50,068 nt of DNA from Candidatus Omnitrophota bacterium (GCA_026387315.1 JAPLLY010000008.1:1-50068), one strand, 5' to 3'. Numbered from the stretch's first letter, positions 14,016-22,840 are shown. Notes: generated by a model not told the origin, from the sequence alone. Made by a program: numbers and translations.

Positions 14016-16175
14016 TTATGGTTTGGCGGGCTCAAATATCTCATCCGAAATATCTACTCCGCGCACGCGGATTTCATTCATAAATAAAGGCTTATAACCA
14101 GTAGCGGTAAAATACCCCAGGACTTTTCCCTGAGCATCTACTCCGGTTTGCTTAAAAACAAATATATCATTTATATTTATGTGCATTTCATCTTTCATCC
14201 CCGCGACTTCAGCAATACCCAGGACTTTTCGTGAACCATCCGAGAGCCTGGCGGTATGCACGATCAAATCTACTGCCGAAGAAACCATTTCACGAATAGC
14301 CCTTGCCGGAAGCTCGATTCCGGACATAAGAATCATCGAATCCAGGCGGGATAAAACATCCGCGGTAGAGTTGGCATGAATAGTCGTCATCGAGCCGTCA
14401 TGCCCGGTATTCATGGCCTGAAGCATATCTAATGCTTCGGTTCCGCGGCACTCACCCACAATAATTCTATCCGGGCGCATACGCAAGGTATTGCGAAAGA
14501 GGTCCCTGATGGTCAAGCCGCCTTTGCCTTCTATATTGGGCGGACGAGATTCCAATCTTATCCAATGCCGCTGGTTTAATTTTAACTCCGCGGCGTCTTC
14601 TAAGGTTATAATCCTCTCTCCCTCAGGGATATACTCGGAAAGGGCGTTTAACACCGTGGTCTTTCCCGTGCCTGTTCCTCCGGAAACAATCAAATTCTTG
14701 CGGCATAATACACAGGCCTTGATAAAATTCAGCATCGCCGGAGTAAGCGTTCCAAAATTAAGCAAATCGCTGGTCTTATATCTTTCTTTGCGGAATTTTC
14801 TAATCGTTAACGTGGGGCCGGTAAGGGACACTGGAGAGATAATCGCGTTAACGCGTGAACCATCAACAAGGCGGGCGTCAACCATGGGCACAGATTCATC
14901 GATGCGCCTGCCGATCGGAGCGATAATGCGCTCGATTATTGTTCTGACCTGGCTATTAGAAATAAACTTTTTACCGGTCAGCTCAATCTTGCCAAAACGC
15001 TCAATGTAAACCTCATCCTTATTATTAACCATAATATCAGTAATATCCGGATCGGCTAATAAATCTTCCAGGACGCCTAGGCCCAGAGCTTCATCTAAGA
15101 TCTCTTTGATTAGGTTCTTTCTTATATCTTGCGAAGGAATAAAACTGCCTGCCTCCTCTACCAAAAGATTACTTACGACCGCTCTTACTTGATCTTTTAA
15201 TTCTTCGGCTTTTTTGCGGTCGCTAAAAACTCTAAAATCTAACTTCTTGAGATTCATACTTTCCAGAAGGCGGCTTTGTATCCTGCGCTTAAGGATCATT
15301 ATCTCATCCTTATCTTCATCAACATCCGGCTCAAACACCGATTCTTTTAAATCCTGGCCTTCCCAGAATAGCCCGGACTTCTCCGCCACTGCTTCTTTCA
15401 TCTTAATCTGGTCAATGTTCCTGCGCTCCACAAATATCGTTTTGCTTGAGATCAGGGTATTGGTAAGTTCAAAAAAAGCTAAGGCAATCTTAGAACGGGG
15501 GGAATCGATAACTACGGGCATCCTTTGGTTAACCGCCTGATTAACCAGCTTTCCTTCCGACGGAAATTTTTCAATTATATCCACGGGCAGGTTGGCCCGG
15601 ATCTCCTGCCAGCTTATACTGGATAAAGATTCAGCTCTATTCAGCAAGAGCTTGATCATGCTCAGGGGAAAATGCAGAAACGCTAAAGTATCCAATACCC
15701 ATTTGGTCTGGTAGATAGAGAGTATGTCCGGAGTAGCTACCAGAAAAATAAGGTTAGCCTGGTTCAGAGCGGAAAGGAATAGGTCACTAAAGCTCTTGCC
15801 CGCGTCCACAATAATATAATCATAATCCTTATCGAGAAAAGTAAATATCTCAGGAATCTTTTCGGCATGGAGATATCCGGATTGCTGCGGTTTTAACACG
15901 CCGGCGAGAAAATCAACATTATTGAATTTGGTTTTAACTACAAAATCCTGCTTCTTAGTTAGCTGCGGCTGTTTGGCAAGAAAGCTCATCAGGTCCGCCA
16001 TACACTTCTGGGGGCTAAGGCCGAGCATATGCGCCATATCACCCACTACCTGTGTATCCAAATCAATCGCGCAAACGCGGCTTCCCTCTTTAGCCAGGGA
16101 TACGGCTAGGTTAACGGCAATCAGCGTTTTACCCACGCCGCCCTTACTACTAAATATTATTATTATTTTTGCCAT
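14016..16175 (-). CDS. CpaE-CpaF fusion: MinD/ParA-like protein joined to Tad secretion ATPase
   Basis: A 719-residue protein in one uninterrupted frame. Residues 1-245 form a CpaE/TadZ-type MinD/ParA ATPase with the deviant Walker A KGGVGKT at 10-16, DLDTQ and DYIIVDAGK. A linker of about 60 residues follows. Residues from about 310 to the end are a CpaF/TadA secretion ATPase: Walker A SGGTGTGKTT near 494-503, LEDAAEL, RMRPDRIIVGECRG near 565 and GHDGSMTTIHANS. The two proteins are normally separate genes that localise and power the pilus. The ATG lies one base after the secretin stop. Confidence 0.93.
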   Translation of the reverse strand: MAKIIIIFSSKGGVGKTLIAVNLAVSLAKEGSRVCAIDLDTQVVGDMAHMLGLSPQKCMADLMSFLAKQPQLTKKQDFVVKTKFNNVDFLAGVLKPQQSGYLHAEKIPEIFTFLDKDYDYIIVDAGKSFSDLFLSALNQANLIFLVATPDILSIYQTKWVLDTLAFLHFPLSMIKLLLNRAESLSSISWQEIRANLPVDIIEKFPSEGKLVNQAVNQRMPVVIDSPRSKIALAFFELTNTLISSKTIFVERRNIDQIKMKEAVAEKSGLFWEGQDLKESVFEPDVDEDKDEIMILKRRIQSRLLESMNLKKLDFRVFSDRKKAEELKDQVRAVVSNLLVEEAGSFIPSQDIRKNLIKEILDEALGLGVLEDLLADPDITDIMVNNKDEVYIERFGKIELTGKKFISNSQVRTIIERIIAPIGRRIDESVPMVDARLVDGSRVNAIISPVSLTGPTLTIRKFRKERYKTSDLLNFGTLTPAMLNFIKACVLCRKNLIVSGGTGTGKTTVLNALSEYIPEGERIITLEDAAELKLNQRHWIRLESRPPNIEGKGGLTIRDLFRNTLRMRPDRIIVGECRGTEALDMLQAMNTGHDGSMTTIHANSTADVLSRLDSMILMSGIELPARAIREMVSSAVDLIVHTARLSDGSRKVLGIAEVAGMKDEMHININDIFVFKQTGVDAQGKVLGYFTATGYKPLFMNEIRVRGVDISDEIFEPAKP

Positions 16176-16176
16176 C

Positions 16177-17775
16177 TTATTCCAGTTGATAAATTATCGG
16201 AATATCCACCCAAAGCTCTTTCTCCTTGATGCCGGGAGAAAACGGCGGATAAGGGGAAATATCTTGGGCGGCCTTAAGCGCTCCATCATCAAGCACCCGA
16301 TAGCTGGAGGTTTCTTTTAATTTTACATCCAACAAATCGCCTTGGGGCGAAAGCTTAAGGCTTAATTTCACGGTTCCCTGAAACCCGGCTTCTTTGGCGG
16401 GAGCAGGATAAATAAGATTGTCTAAAATTCTTTTCTGCACCAGTTTTGAGTATTTTAAAATGGGATCCTTTATATTATCGTCGCTAATTGAAGGAATGCC
16501 GCGATTAACCCGCGAGGGCTTTAATTCATTTTGTGGTTTCACCTGGCTAACTATACTTGGAGTAAGGGTAATAAAAAGTTCAGTGTCATCGGTAATTGAC
16601 GCGTCTGAATTTGAGCCATCAGTGGTGGCTCTTTGCCTGAAAAATAATCCTAAAACCGGAATCTCAGAAAGCCAGGGGACTCTTTTTAATTCCTCCGTTG
16701 ACTTTTTCTTAATTAAACCTCCAATGGCCATGGTTTGATTGTCATCCAGAAAAAGCTCGGTGGTAGCTGAACGTTTGGTCATTTTATACGCGGAAGCATA
16801 AGATGTTGTCACCGCGTCGCCTACCTCACTAACCGTCACATCAAGATTGAGGTGGATACGCCCGGTATCCGTAAGCTGGGGCCTAACATTTAAAATAATT
16901 CCATATTCTTTATATTCTACTGAACCGCCGGTAGTGGCGCCAACCGTACCCACAGTTGTCCCCGCGGTAGACATACCGCTTAATATCGGCACCTCTCCTC
17001 CCACAACCAACTTTGCCTCTTTGCCGCTTTGACAAGAAAGCCGCGGCCGCGAAAGAACTCGCGCTTTACCTTCCTTGATCAAAAGATCCAGTTTTAAAGT
17101 AAAAGCGGCCCGAGTCATATCCGCGATCTTAAATAATTTCGCGAAAGAAGACACCCCGGGGGCTATCGCCAGAGAACCCACTTCAGTTAAAGAAATTGAC
17201 TCCGGCCAGGTAAATCCAAGCGTATCTCTAGACCCCCGGTTTAATTCAATTACCTGAACATCAATTTCAATAACTGATTCTTCTTCTTTTACCGCTATTA
17301 AATCAACTGTCTTGTTTTTCAACAGCGCTAAAGCCAGGACAATTCTTTCTTTATCTTTAGCAGATTTTACACTGCCCAAAAGCACCACCCTATCTTCTTC
17401 ATCTTCGGCCCTGGTATAAACGTCGGGCAAATTCAATGATAAAAGTATATTATCTATGCGCCGCTTAATATCATTCGTATCTTCAGTAAATACTTTTAAA
17501 CGATAAGACTGCTCGCCAAAATTATCCCAAACAACCAGCGTGGTATTTCCTGCCGCCTTAGGATTAATGGTCAGCTCGCTTTTGCTAATGTTGGCAACAT
17601 CAGCAATCAGGGGATTGCCAATCGCCACCCTCTTTGGTGAACTGATAGGAAGAACTTGCAATTGCCCTATATAAAGTTTTATTTCTTCATCAACCAAGCT
17701 AGTGGAATAACCATTAAAAGGCAGGGCGGTTATAAAGGTGGCTGCGCATAATAGGCCAAAAAATAACTTTCTCAT
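16177..17775 (-). CDS. cpaC: CpaC/RcpA-type secretin fused to a TonB C-terminal domain
   Basis: A 532-residue protein from the ATG at 17775, chosen over 17787 because AGGAG lies five bases before it. A signal peptide (residues 1-22) precedes a pilus secretin N-terminal domain (about 28-100, with GNPLIADVANISKSELTINP) and a BON-like segment (about 105-170). The secretin domain follows (about 190-395, with VLSRPRLSCQSGKEAKLVVG and GEVPILSG). The last 100 residues (LDNLIYPAPAKEAGFQGTVK, ALKAAQDISPYPPFSP) match the TonB C-terminal domain. The secretin would form the outer-membrane pore of the pilus; the TonB-like tail is unusual. Confidence 0.9.
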   Translation of the reverse strand: MRKLFFGLLCAATFITALPFNGYSTSLVDEEIKLYIGQLQVLPISSPKRVAIGNPLIADVANISKSELTINPKAAGNTTLVVWDNFGEQSYRLKVFTEDTNDIKRRIDNILLSLNLPDVYTRAEDEEDRVVLLGSVKSAKDKERIVLALALLKNKTVDLIAVKEEESVIEIDVQVIELNRGSRDTLGFTWPESISLTEVGSLAIAPGVSSFAKLFKIADMTRAAFTLKLDLLIKEGKARVLSRPRLSCQSGKEAKLVVGGEVPILSGMSTAGTTVGTVGATTGGSVEYKEYGIILNVRPQLTDTGRIHLNLDVTVSEVGDAVTTSYASAYKMTKRSATTELFLDDNQTMAIGGLIKKKSTEELKRVPWLSEIPVLGLFFRQRATTDGSNSDASITDDTELFITLTPSIVSQVKPQNELKPSRVNRGIPSISDDNIKDPILKYSKLVQKRILDNLIYPAPAKEAGFQGTVKLSLKLSPQGDLLDVKLKETSSYRVLDDGALKAAQDISPYPPFSPGIKEKELWVDIPIIYQLE

Positions 17776-17785
17776 TTTTCTCCTC

Positions 17786-17819
17786 ATTTTTCCCCAGCCT
17801 CCGGCGCCTGGGGAAAAAT
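17786..17819 (-). promoter_or_regulatory. Strong hairpin directly before the secretin gene
   Basis: Twelve-base arms ATTTTTCCCCAG (17786-17797) and CTGGGGAAAAAT (17808-17819) surround a ten-base loop. It lies between cpaB and the secretin gene, ends just before the secretin ribosome binding site and has a run of A rather than U on the minus strand. It may be an RNA-processing or attenuation point that sets the secretin level. Confidence 0.6.
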
Positions 17820-17886
17820 GACCCCGAGCCCCTGCGAGGGGGACAATCGTAATACCCGCGCAAATCCAATCAGCGCGAGGTGTTGG

Positions 17887-18783
17887 TTATTTTGATAAAG
17901 GGACTCTTTCTTTGGATAACCCGCGTAAAACTTCAATATATTCATTAGTATCCACTACTGACTCAACGTTTTCCTTGGGTGGCATAATATATTGAAATAA
18001 ACTATCCCAACTAGCCGGAGTCACGGGCTCAATCTTAGCATCAGCCGGAGAGCGCATCACCAGCCGCATCTTACCCTGCTCCTGGACAAAAGCAACAAGA
18101 TTTGACTCCTGAGGCCCTAAGGCCAAGGTAATCAAAATATTCCCACCACTACTACTAGGAGAGGGATCAGCTTTTGTATACCTGCCAGATGAACTGACTA
18201 AGCCGCCGGTATTCTGCCCTACCGCCAAAACTAAAATATTCTGGAATAAAGGTATTACCGCCGTTTGATTGGTTACCTGCCCGTCCTGGCCCTGGATGGG
18301 CATCGGAATTATAGCCAGCACATCAACATAGTCTCCGGGATTAACCATCCCGGATAAAGAAGCAATATTATCTACTACAATGGAAATCGCTCTCTTACCC
18401 GAAGGAGTCACCCCCGCCAGATTTCTGCTGGCTTTTTTTTCATTAATAAGCTTAGAAAGGCTTATCTGTTCGCCTTTAGAGATCGGAGCGACTGAAACCA
18501 TACCGGAAATCCTGTCTAAAGAAGTTACCGCCTGCGGTTGAACAAATTTATTCGGGACAATTGATGATTCAAACATCTCCGGCTCGATCACTGAACCCTG
18601 CGGGATATCCCGCTTAGCCACCAAAACAGCCGTCTGGTTAGACTGCATATTAGCAATTGCCGCCTTAGCTTTCTCTTGCAGAACCTGCCGCTGCTGATCC
18701 AGGTACATTTTAGTCATCACAATTGCCATAATGCCTAAAACTACTCCGCTTATTAAAATAAGCTTCTGCTTTTCGATAGCCAT
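17887..18783 (-). CDS. cpaB: Flp pilus assembly protein CpaB/RcpC
   Basis: A 298-residue protein with an N-terminal membrane helix (about 8-27) and a SAF domain (about 50-115) in VLVAKRDIPQGSVIEPEMF and VSVAPISKGEQISLSKL. The RcpC/CpaB domain follows (RAISIVVDNIASLSGMVNPG, DYVDVLAII, NILVLAVG, LALGPQESNLVAFVQEQGK). CpaB is a periplasmic partner of the secretin. Its ATG overlaps the end of the parvulin gene. Confidence 0.93.
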   Translation of the reverse strand: MAIEKQKLILISGVVLGIMAIVMTKMYLDQQRQVLQEKAKAAIANMQSNQTAVLVAKRDIPQGSVIEPEMFESSIVPNKFVQPQAVTSLDRISGMVSVAPISKGEQISLSKLINEKKASRNLAGVTPSGKRAISIVVDNIASLSGMVNPGDYVDVLAIIPMPIQGQDGQVTNQTAVIPLFQNILVLAVGQNTGGLVSSSGRYTKADPSPSSSGGNILITLALGPQESNLVAFVQEQGKMRLVMRSPADAKIEPVTPASWDSLFQYIMPPKENVESVVDTNEYIEVLRGLSKERVPLSK

Positions 18784-19697
18784 TATTTTATCTCCCCTTC
18801 AAATACTTCGATCTTAGCATCGCGAGAAAGCTTCCCGGTCAACTCTTCAATTGCCTGCTGCTGTTTCATGAAAACAAGAAGGCGGTTAATATCATCCCAC
18901 ATTTCGGACAGAGGTTTTTGTTTGCCTCCGCGTTTGGCTTCCAATTTAACTATGCTGTAACCATCGGGAGTTTTGAATATACTGCTGACCTTGTCTACCT
19001 CTAAAGAATCCGAAAAAGCCGCCGCGCCAAATTGCGCGGATTTTTTATCTTTCTGAATAAACCCTAAACTTCCGCCGTCTTTGGCGCTGGATGCTTTCGA
19101 ATTGCTCTTGGCTAAAGTGGCAAAATCCGCGCCCTGTAAAAGTTGAATCAATATATCCCTCGCCTCCTGTTCGGTATTCGCCACTATTTCTGAAATCTGC
19201 CGCTCCTCAGGTTCTTTATACTGTTCCTTGTAAGCATTATAGTACTCCTCAACTTCTTTAGAGGTGGCGCTAATGCTCTTGGTAATATCCTTAACATCCT
19301 GCAGGACCAGAAGGTCCCGTTTATTTTTCTCAACCGCCTGTTTCACTTCATCGTTCCTATCCAGGCCTATATCCAAAGCATGCTGATAAATTAGAGCCCT
19401 GCGGATAACTTCATTCCTTAAATAATTTACTTTTTTTTCTTTCGTAGTAATCTTTAGCTCCGGACGTTCAGGCGGGACATTAGCGTTATAAAGCTCAATT
19501 TCATCATTAAGATCATCCAAGCCAATCGCGATATTATTTACTTTAGCAACAATAGGCCCCCTTGGCTGGATAGCCGGCTGAGCGGCGATTTTCGGCTCTG
19601 GTTTGCGGCTGACAGCAAAATTATGTTTATCGCATCCTAAGATGGCGCTAAAAAATAGGCCCGTAATCGCGAATAAAATTATCTTACGCTTCACCAT
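18783..19697 (-). CDS. Lipoprotein peptidyl-prolyl isomerase (parvulin type)
   Basis: A 304-residue protein. I choose the ATG at 19697 (MVKRKIILFA) because GGAGG lies just upstream; an in-frame ATG at 19730 lacks one. A lipobox (FFSAILGC, Cys22) indicates a lipoprotein. The middle is a SurA/PrsA-like helical region, followed by a rotamase domain with QISEIVANTEQEARDIL, DFATLAKSNSKASSAKDGG and SLGFI. The chaperone probably acts on periplasmic or outer-membrane components such as the secretin or pilins; its place between the oligosaccharyltransferase and CpaB supports a role in this locus. Confidence 0.88.
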   Translation of the reverse strand: MVKRKIILFAITGLFFSAILGCDKHNFAVSRKPEPKIAAQPAIQPRGPIVAKVNNIAIGLDDLNDEIELYNANVPPERPELKITTKEKKVNYLRNEVIRRALIYQHALDIGLDRNDEVKQAVEKNKRDLLVLQDVKDITKSISATSKEVEEYYNAYKEQYKEPEERQISEIVANTEQEARDILIQLLQGADFATLAKSNSKASSAKDGGSLGFIQKDKKSAQFGAAAFSDSLEVDKVSSIFKTPDGYSIVKLEAKRGGKQKPLSEMWDDINRLLVFMKQQQAIEELTGKLSRDAKIEVFEGEIK

Positions 19698-19717
19698 TGC
19701 CTCCTTGTGTAAAACAC

Positions 19718-19752
19718 AACACCGGCGCAATTCCGCTTAGCGCCGGGTGTCT
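19718..19752. repeat. 35-base hairpin repeat, copy 2
   Basis: This sequence is identical to 11009-11043. It lies in the spacer between the oligosaccharyltransferase stop and the parvulin lipoprotein start. On the transcribed strand it forms a GC-rich stem with an 11-base loop. Confidence 0.8.
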
Positions 19753-19764
19753 TGTCTACCTAGA

Positions 19765-19784
19765 CCTGCCTGCCGGCAGGCAGG
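19765..19784. repeat. 20-base perfect palindrome
   Basis: CCTGCCTGCCGGCAGGCAGG is its own reverse complement. GTCTACCTAGAC lies just before it. It adjoins the 35-base hairpin repeat, so this spacer could form two stacked hairpins. Such GCCGGC palindromes are common dispersed repeats. Confidence 0.75.
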
Positions 19785-19966
19785 CAACACCCGCCCAAAA
19801 GCAGGGAAATTGCTCCGACAACACCAAAAAACAAAAAAAATCCAAATATTTACGCGTTCACTCCTCATTTTTTTTATAATACTATAAGGGCCTTCAAAAT
19901 GCAAGGAAAATTTTAACCGTGCCGGAAGAATAAGCGCGCGCCAATCCCTGATTTTTATTTTCACGG

Positions 19967-22474
19967 CTATTTCCAGTCTATTTCAAATACACGAATATAT
20001 TTTAACCCTGCCTGTTCTTGTATGAATGGTTTAAAATATTTAAGGCCCGCTCCATTCAAGAAATACAAGCGCACAAAAATACTGCGGGCCAATTCGCAAT
20101 CAAGCATAAGCGCGTAATAATCCTGTTTAATTTTAAAAATTAACGCGGAAAAATCCAGGGCGCTATCAGGATAAACGGCCTGGCCTAAAATACCCTGATT
20201 AAAGATAAATAAACTTTTTGGCCTTTGGTAGGAATTGTTAATATATAAATACGCGCTTTTCTCTTTCGGCAAATACACCAGGCCATTATCAAATAAAACA
20301 ATGCCGTCTTTTTCTTGAGACTTTAATAACTCGCTCCGGAATGACGGTTTTTTGGAAACCCAGCCGCTTAAATCTTCTCCACGCATTAAGGTAAGCTCTT
20401 TAGAAAGTTTCTTTACCTGTTCTTTATTTACGCCTGATTTCTCAATGTACTCTAGGGATCTGCCATTATCTTTCTTCTCCAGCGCACTTGCCAAATAAAT
20501 CTTACCAAAATCCCAATTCCCTAAAAATGATATGCTTGGCATAATCTGCGGCATTGAATACTCAACCAAAAAATAAGCCTTACTGGGAGGCTTACTAAAA
20601 ATTAGCTCCCAGGCCGCCTCTTGATCGGCTTGCGATAAATACTCTGAGAGAATACTTCTGGCTTTTTCTTTATCCATAAGCAGCACCTTCTTTAATAAAA
20701 TTAAGGACGCGAAAGGATCATGGAGATTCCTGGCAATAATCTCAAAAGCCTTATTTCCTCCATTATTAAGCATGCGCAAAATCGCTATTGCCTCCTCCTC
20801 ATTTTCAGTTATCAAAACATTGGCCATCCAGTATGCCTGGGGAATATTCTGGATCTGGCCATCGAAAATAACTTTACGCTGCGCGGCTGTTTTAATCCAA
20901 TCGCCATAATCCCACCATGAATTTAATATCGCGTTTTTAGGAGTATTGTTTTTTATCTTAATCAGCGCGTTGTGCCAAGTATTATTCATGCTCGGAAAAA
21001 TCTCTTTTGCAACCTGGCTGGCTTGATAGGCAGAAGACAAAACAAACGCGATTAGCAATAATCTTATTATTTGACTGGCCAACAAATTTTTCTTGTAAAA
21101 GCGGAGGGCTTCCGTTAAAAACCAACCTAAAGAAATTCCCAAAGGTATCAAAAGGAACATGGTAAACCGCGCGCCTTTAAAACAAGCGTATAACATGCAT
21201 ACGGACCATACGAACAAAAGGCCGCTGGCCTCCTCTTGGAGCCCTAAATATTTTTTACTTGTCAAGGTGCGCAAGAATAAAGCGAACATAGAACTTAAAG
21301 CGGCAACAATTAAGGGCAGGCTCCCTATTAAATCAGATATTTCGTTTAAATTTGTTTTTCTCAATTCGCCCACGGTAGCCAGCACATTTGGCCACACTGA
21401 AACTACCAATGTGCTATTCAAAGATAGGACACCTTTTATTTGCGAAAAGAGAGCCCTAAATGGCGCCTCCCCAGAAAACAAAAAAACAAATTCCATAGTT
21501 AAAATAACAAAGGCGGCTGCTAAAAACCAACGCTGTTTCAGTAACGCAGGCCCTCTTCCCTCATAACGCGCGGGCAATAAGATAATCTTGGCTAATGAAT
21601 AGGCTTCAAAGATGATGATGATGAAAAAGATAAACCACCAATATCCCCAACTAAAGGAAAATAAGCCCAGGAACATCGACGACAAAAATAACCATCCCAG
21701 CCTGGGCCTGGGCCTTTTCGCGGCCAGGGCGTTAAGATAAAACCAAGTAACTAATAACGGGAATAAAAGATTTAACACATCCGTGTCAAACCAGCCGGCA
21801 CAGCTGCGCATTAAAAAGATAGGCGCCAATCCAACAAAGAGGCAAGATATAAACGCCCCGAGGTTTCCAACGCGTGATAGGCAGAATAAGTACAACGCAA
21901 GTAAAAAGACAGTGACGAAAAATAAAGGCAGGTAAAATAAAAAAATAGAAATGGGCAAGGAATTATTTACACAAGAGAAAACCTTATAAAGCCAGGCGGA
22001 AAGATAAAAGAGAAGCTGGTACGAAACTACCTCGCCGCCATCCGGAGCAAGCGTCAACCTGTCTATTTGTTTTCCGTTAACAACGCTGTCCCCGGGGTGG
22101 CCGAAACGATACACGTTTTCCGTATATCTAAACCAACGCCAACCATCACTCTCCAGAAGGTATGTTTGCCCATTTTGATCTTGATATCTGCTTTTTAATT
22201 CAAGATACCGCCGATGAATATCCTTTTTAATCTTTGGCCAATTGCCTTTCTCGTATTCTAAGATTGACCTCTTTAATAATTGCTTTTTAGCCAGGCGGTT
22301 AAAATCGGATGAGGTTAGGTTTATTTCCTTTTTTACTTTTTTCTGAATTTCATTATGAACTATATCGCGCGCTTCTTGCTTAAGCTGTGGAAAATAAGCG
22401 GGGAAAAGCCGAAAATAAAGGTTGATAATTAAAACTGCGCTTAGGAGGCAAATTGCGGCGAAATTTCTTCTCAT
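19967..22474 (-). CDS. STT3/AglB/PglB-type oligosaccharyltransferase
   Basis: An 835-residue protein with one N-terminal helix, a soluble stretch (about 30-150), then about ten or more hydrophobic helices (150-500) and a large C-terminal domain. The first extracytoplasmic loop after residue 220 has CAGWFDTDVLNLLFP, matching the DxD catalytic motif of archaeal and bacterial STT3 enzymes. NSWWDYGDWI at about 517-526 is the WWDYG acceptor-binding motif. The family moves a lipid-linked oligosaccharide to Asn of secreted proteins. It is the first gene of the Tad locus, so pilins or other Tad proteins are likely acceptors. No strong ribosome binding site or promoter is seen; cotranscription with tRNA-Glu is possible. 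Confidence 0.9.
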   Translation of the reverse strand: MRRNFAAICLLSAVLIINLYFRLFPAYFPQLKQEARDIVHNEIQKKVKKEINLTSSDFNRLAKKQLLKRSILEYEKGNWPKIKKDIHRRYLELKSRYQDQNGQTYLLESDGWRWFRYTENVYRFGHPGDSVVNGKQIDRLTLAPDGGEVVSYQLLFYLSAWLYKVFSCVNNSLPISIFLFYLPLFFVTVFLLALYLFCLSRVGNLGAFISCLFVGLAPIFLMRSCAGWFDTDVLNLLFPLLVTWFYLNALAAKRPRPRLGWLFLSSMFLGLFSFSWGYWWFIFFIIIIFEAYSLAKIILLPARYEGRGPALLKQRWFLAAAFVILTMEFVFLFSGEAPFRALFSQIKGVLSLNSTLVVSVWPNVLATVGELRKTNLNEISDLIGSLPLIVAALSSMFALFLRTLTSKKYLGLQEEASGLLFVWSVCMLYACFKGARFTMFLLIPLGISLGWFLTEALRFYKKNLLASQIIRLLLIAFVLSSAYQASQVAKEIFPSMNNTWHNALIKIKNNTPKNAILNSWWDYGDWIKTAAQRKVIFDGQIQNIPQAYWMANVLITENEEEAIAILRMLNNGGNKAFEIIARNLHDPFASLILLKKVLLMDKEKARSILSEYLSQADQEAAWELIFSKPPSKAYFLVEYSMPQIMPSISFLGNWDFGKIYLASALEKKDNGRSLEYIEKSGVNKEQVKKLSKELTLMRGEDLSGWVSKKPSFRSELLKSQEKDGIVLFDNGLVYLPKEKSAYLYINNSYQRPKSLFIFNQGILGQAVYPDSALDFSALIFKIKQDYYALMLDCELARSIFVRLYFLNGAGLKYFKPFIQEQAGLKYIRVFEIDWK

Positions 22475-22503
22475 TTATAGGATGCCTTATTTTAACATCA
22501 TTA

Positions 22504-22561
22504 GCAGCCCTACTTCGCGCTTCTATTAATAAGCTATAGCTGCGACGCGCTTCGTAGGGCT
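22504..22561 (-). other. Long-range hairpin between tRNA-Glu and the oligosaccharyltransferase
   Basis: AGCCCTAC near 22506 and GTAGGGCT near 22554 are inverted, with CGCGC matches inside the arms and AGCTATAGCT in the loop region. There is no T-run behind it on the minus strand, so it is not a standard terminator. It could be an RNase processing structure or a repeat. Confidence 0.5.
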
Positions 22562-22573
22562 CGATAGAGTTAA

Positions 22574-22648
22574 TAGCCCCAACCGGATTTGAACCGGTGT
22601 TTACAGCCTGAGAAGCTGACGTCCTAGGCCAGGCTAGACGATGGGGCC
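22574..22648 (-). tRNA. tRNA-Glu (CTC)
   Basis: The cloverleaf is complete. Acceptor arms GGCCCCA and TGGGGCT pair, with discriminator A. The T arm is ACCGG/CCGGT around TTCAAAT. The anticodon loop TTCTCAG reads CTC, decoding GAG. CCA is not encoded. Confidence 0.93.
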
Positions 22649-22660
22649 AAATGTTATGTT

Positions 22661-22688
22661 ATTTTACTATAATCGTATTTTTAGTCAA
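22661..22688 (-). promoter_or_regulatory. tRNA-Glu promoter
   Basis: TTGACT (22683-22688) and TAAAAT (22661-22666) are spaced by 16 bases on the minus strand, about a dozen bases before the tRNA 5' end. Confidence 0.72.
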
Positions 22689-22706
22689 TGATTTTAGTTT
22701 AAAAAC

Positions 22707-22823
22707 CAGGGGACGCTTTACAAAATTTAAATCACGCGAACCACGTAGACCTACGCGGTCTACATATATGTAGACCGCGTAGGTCTACACAGGTAAATCA
22801 AGGAAAAATAGAACCGTCCCCTG
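22707..22823. repeat. REP/MITE-like element with nested 44-base palindrome
   Basis: The outer ends CAGGGGACG (22707-22715) and CGTCCCCTG (22815-22823) are inverted. Inside, 22745-22788 is a perfect 44-base palindrome, and each arm itself folds as GTAGACC...GGTCTAC. Next to the right end is AAAAATAGAACC. No ORF is inside. The ends resemble the palindrome at 26473-26533. Confidence 0.8.
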
Positions 22824-22840
22824 ATTTAATAAGAATTTTA

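Noticed and set aside
19737-19964. 75-residue minus-strand ORF between the oligosaccharyltransferase and parvulin genes
   Set aside because: It runs through the hairpin repeat and the palindrome, has no ribosome binding site and no recognisable sequence.
19967-22474. Alternative call as a PMT/ArnT-type mannosyltransferase
   Set aside because: The WWDYG motif and GWFDTD loop motif are specific to STT3-type oligosaccharyltransferases.
22504-22561. Rho-independent terminator for tRNA-Glu
   Set aside because: No T-run follows the stem on the minus strand and the loop is very long.
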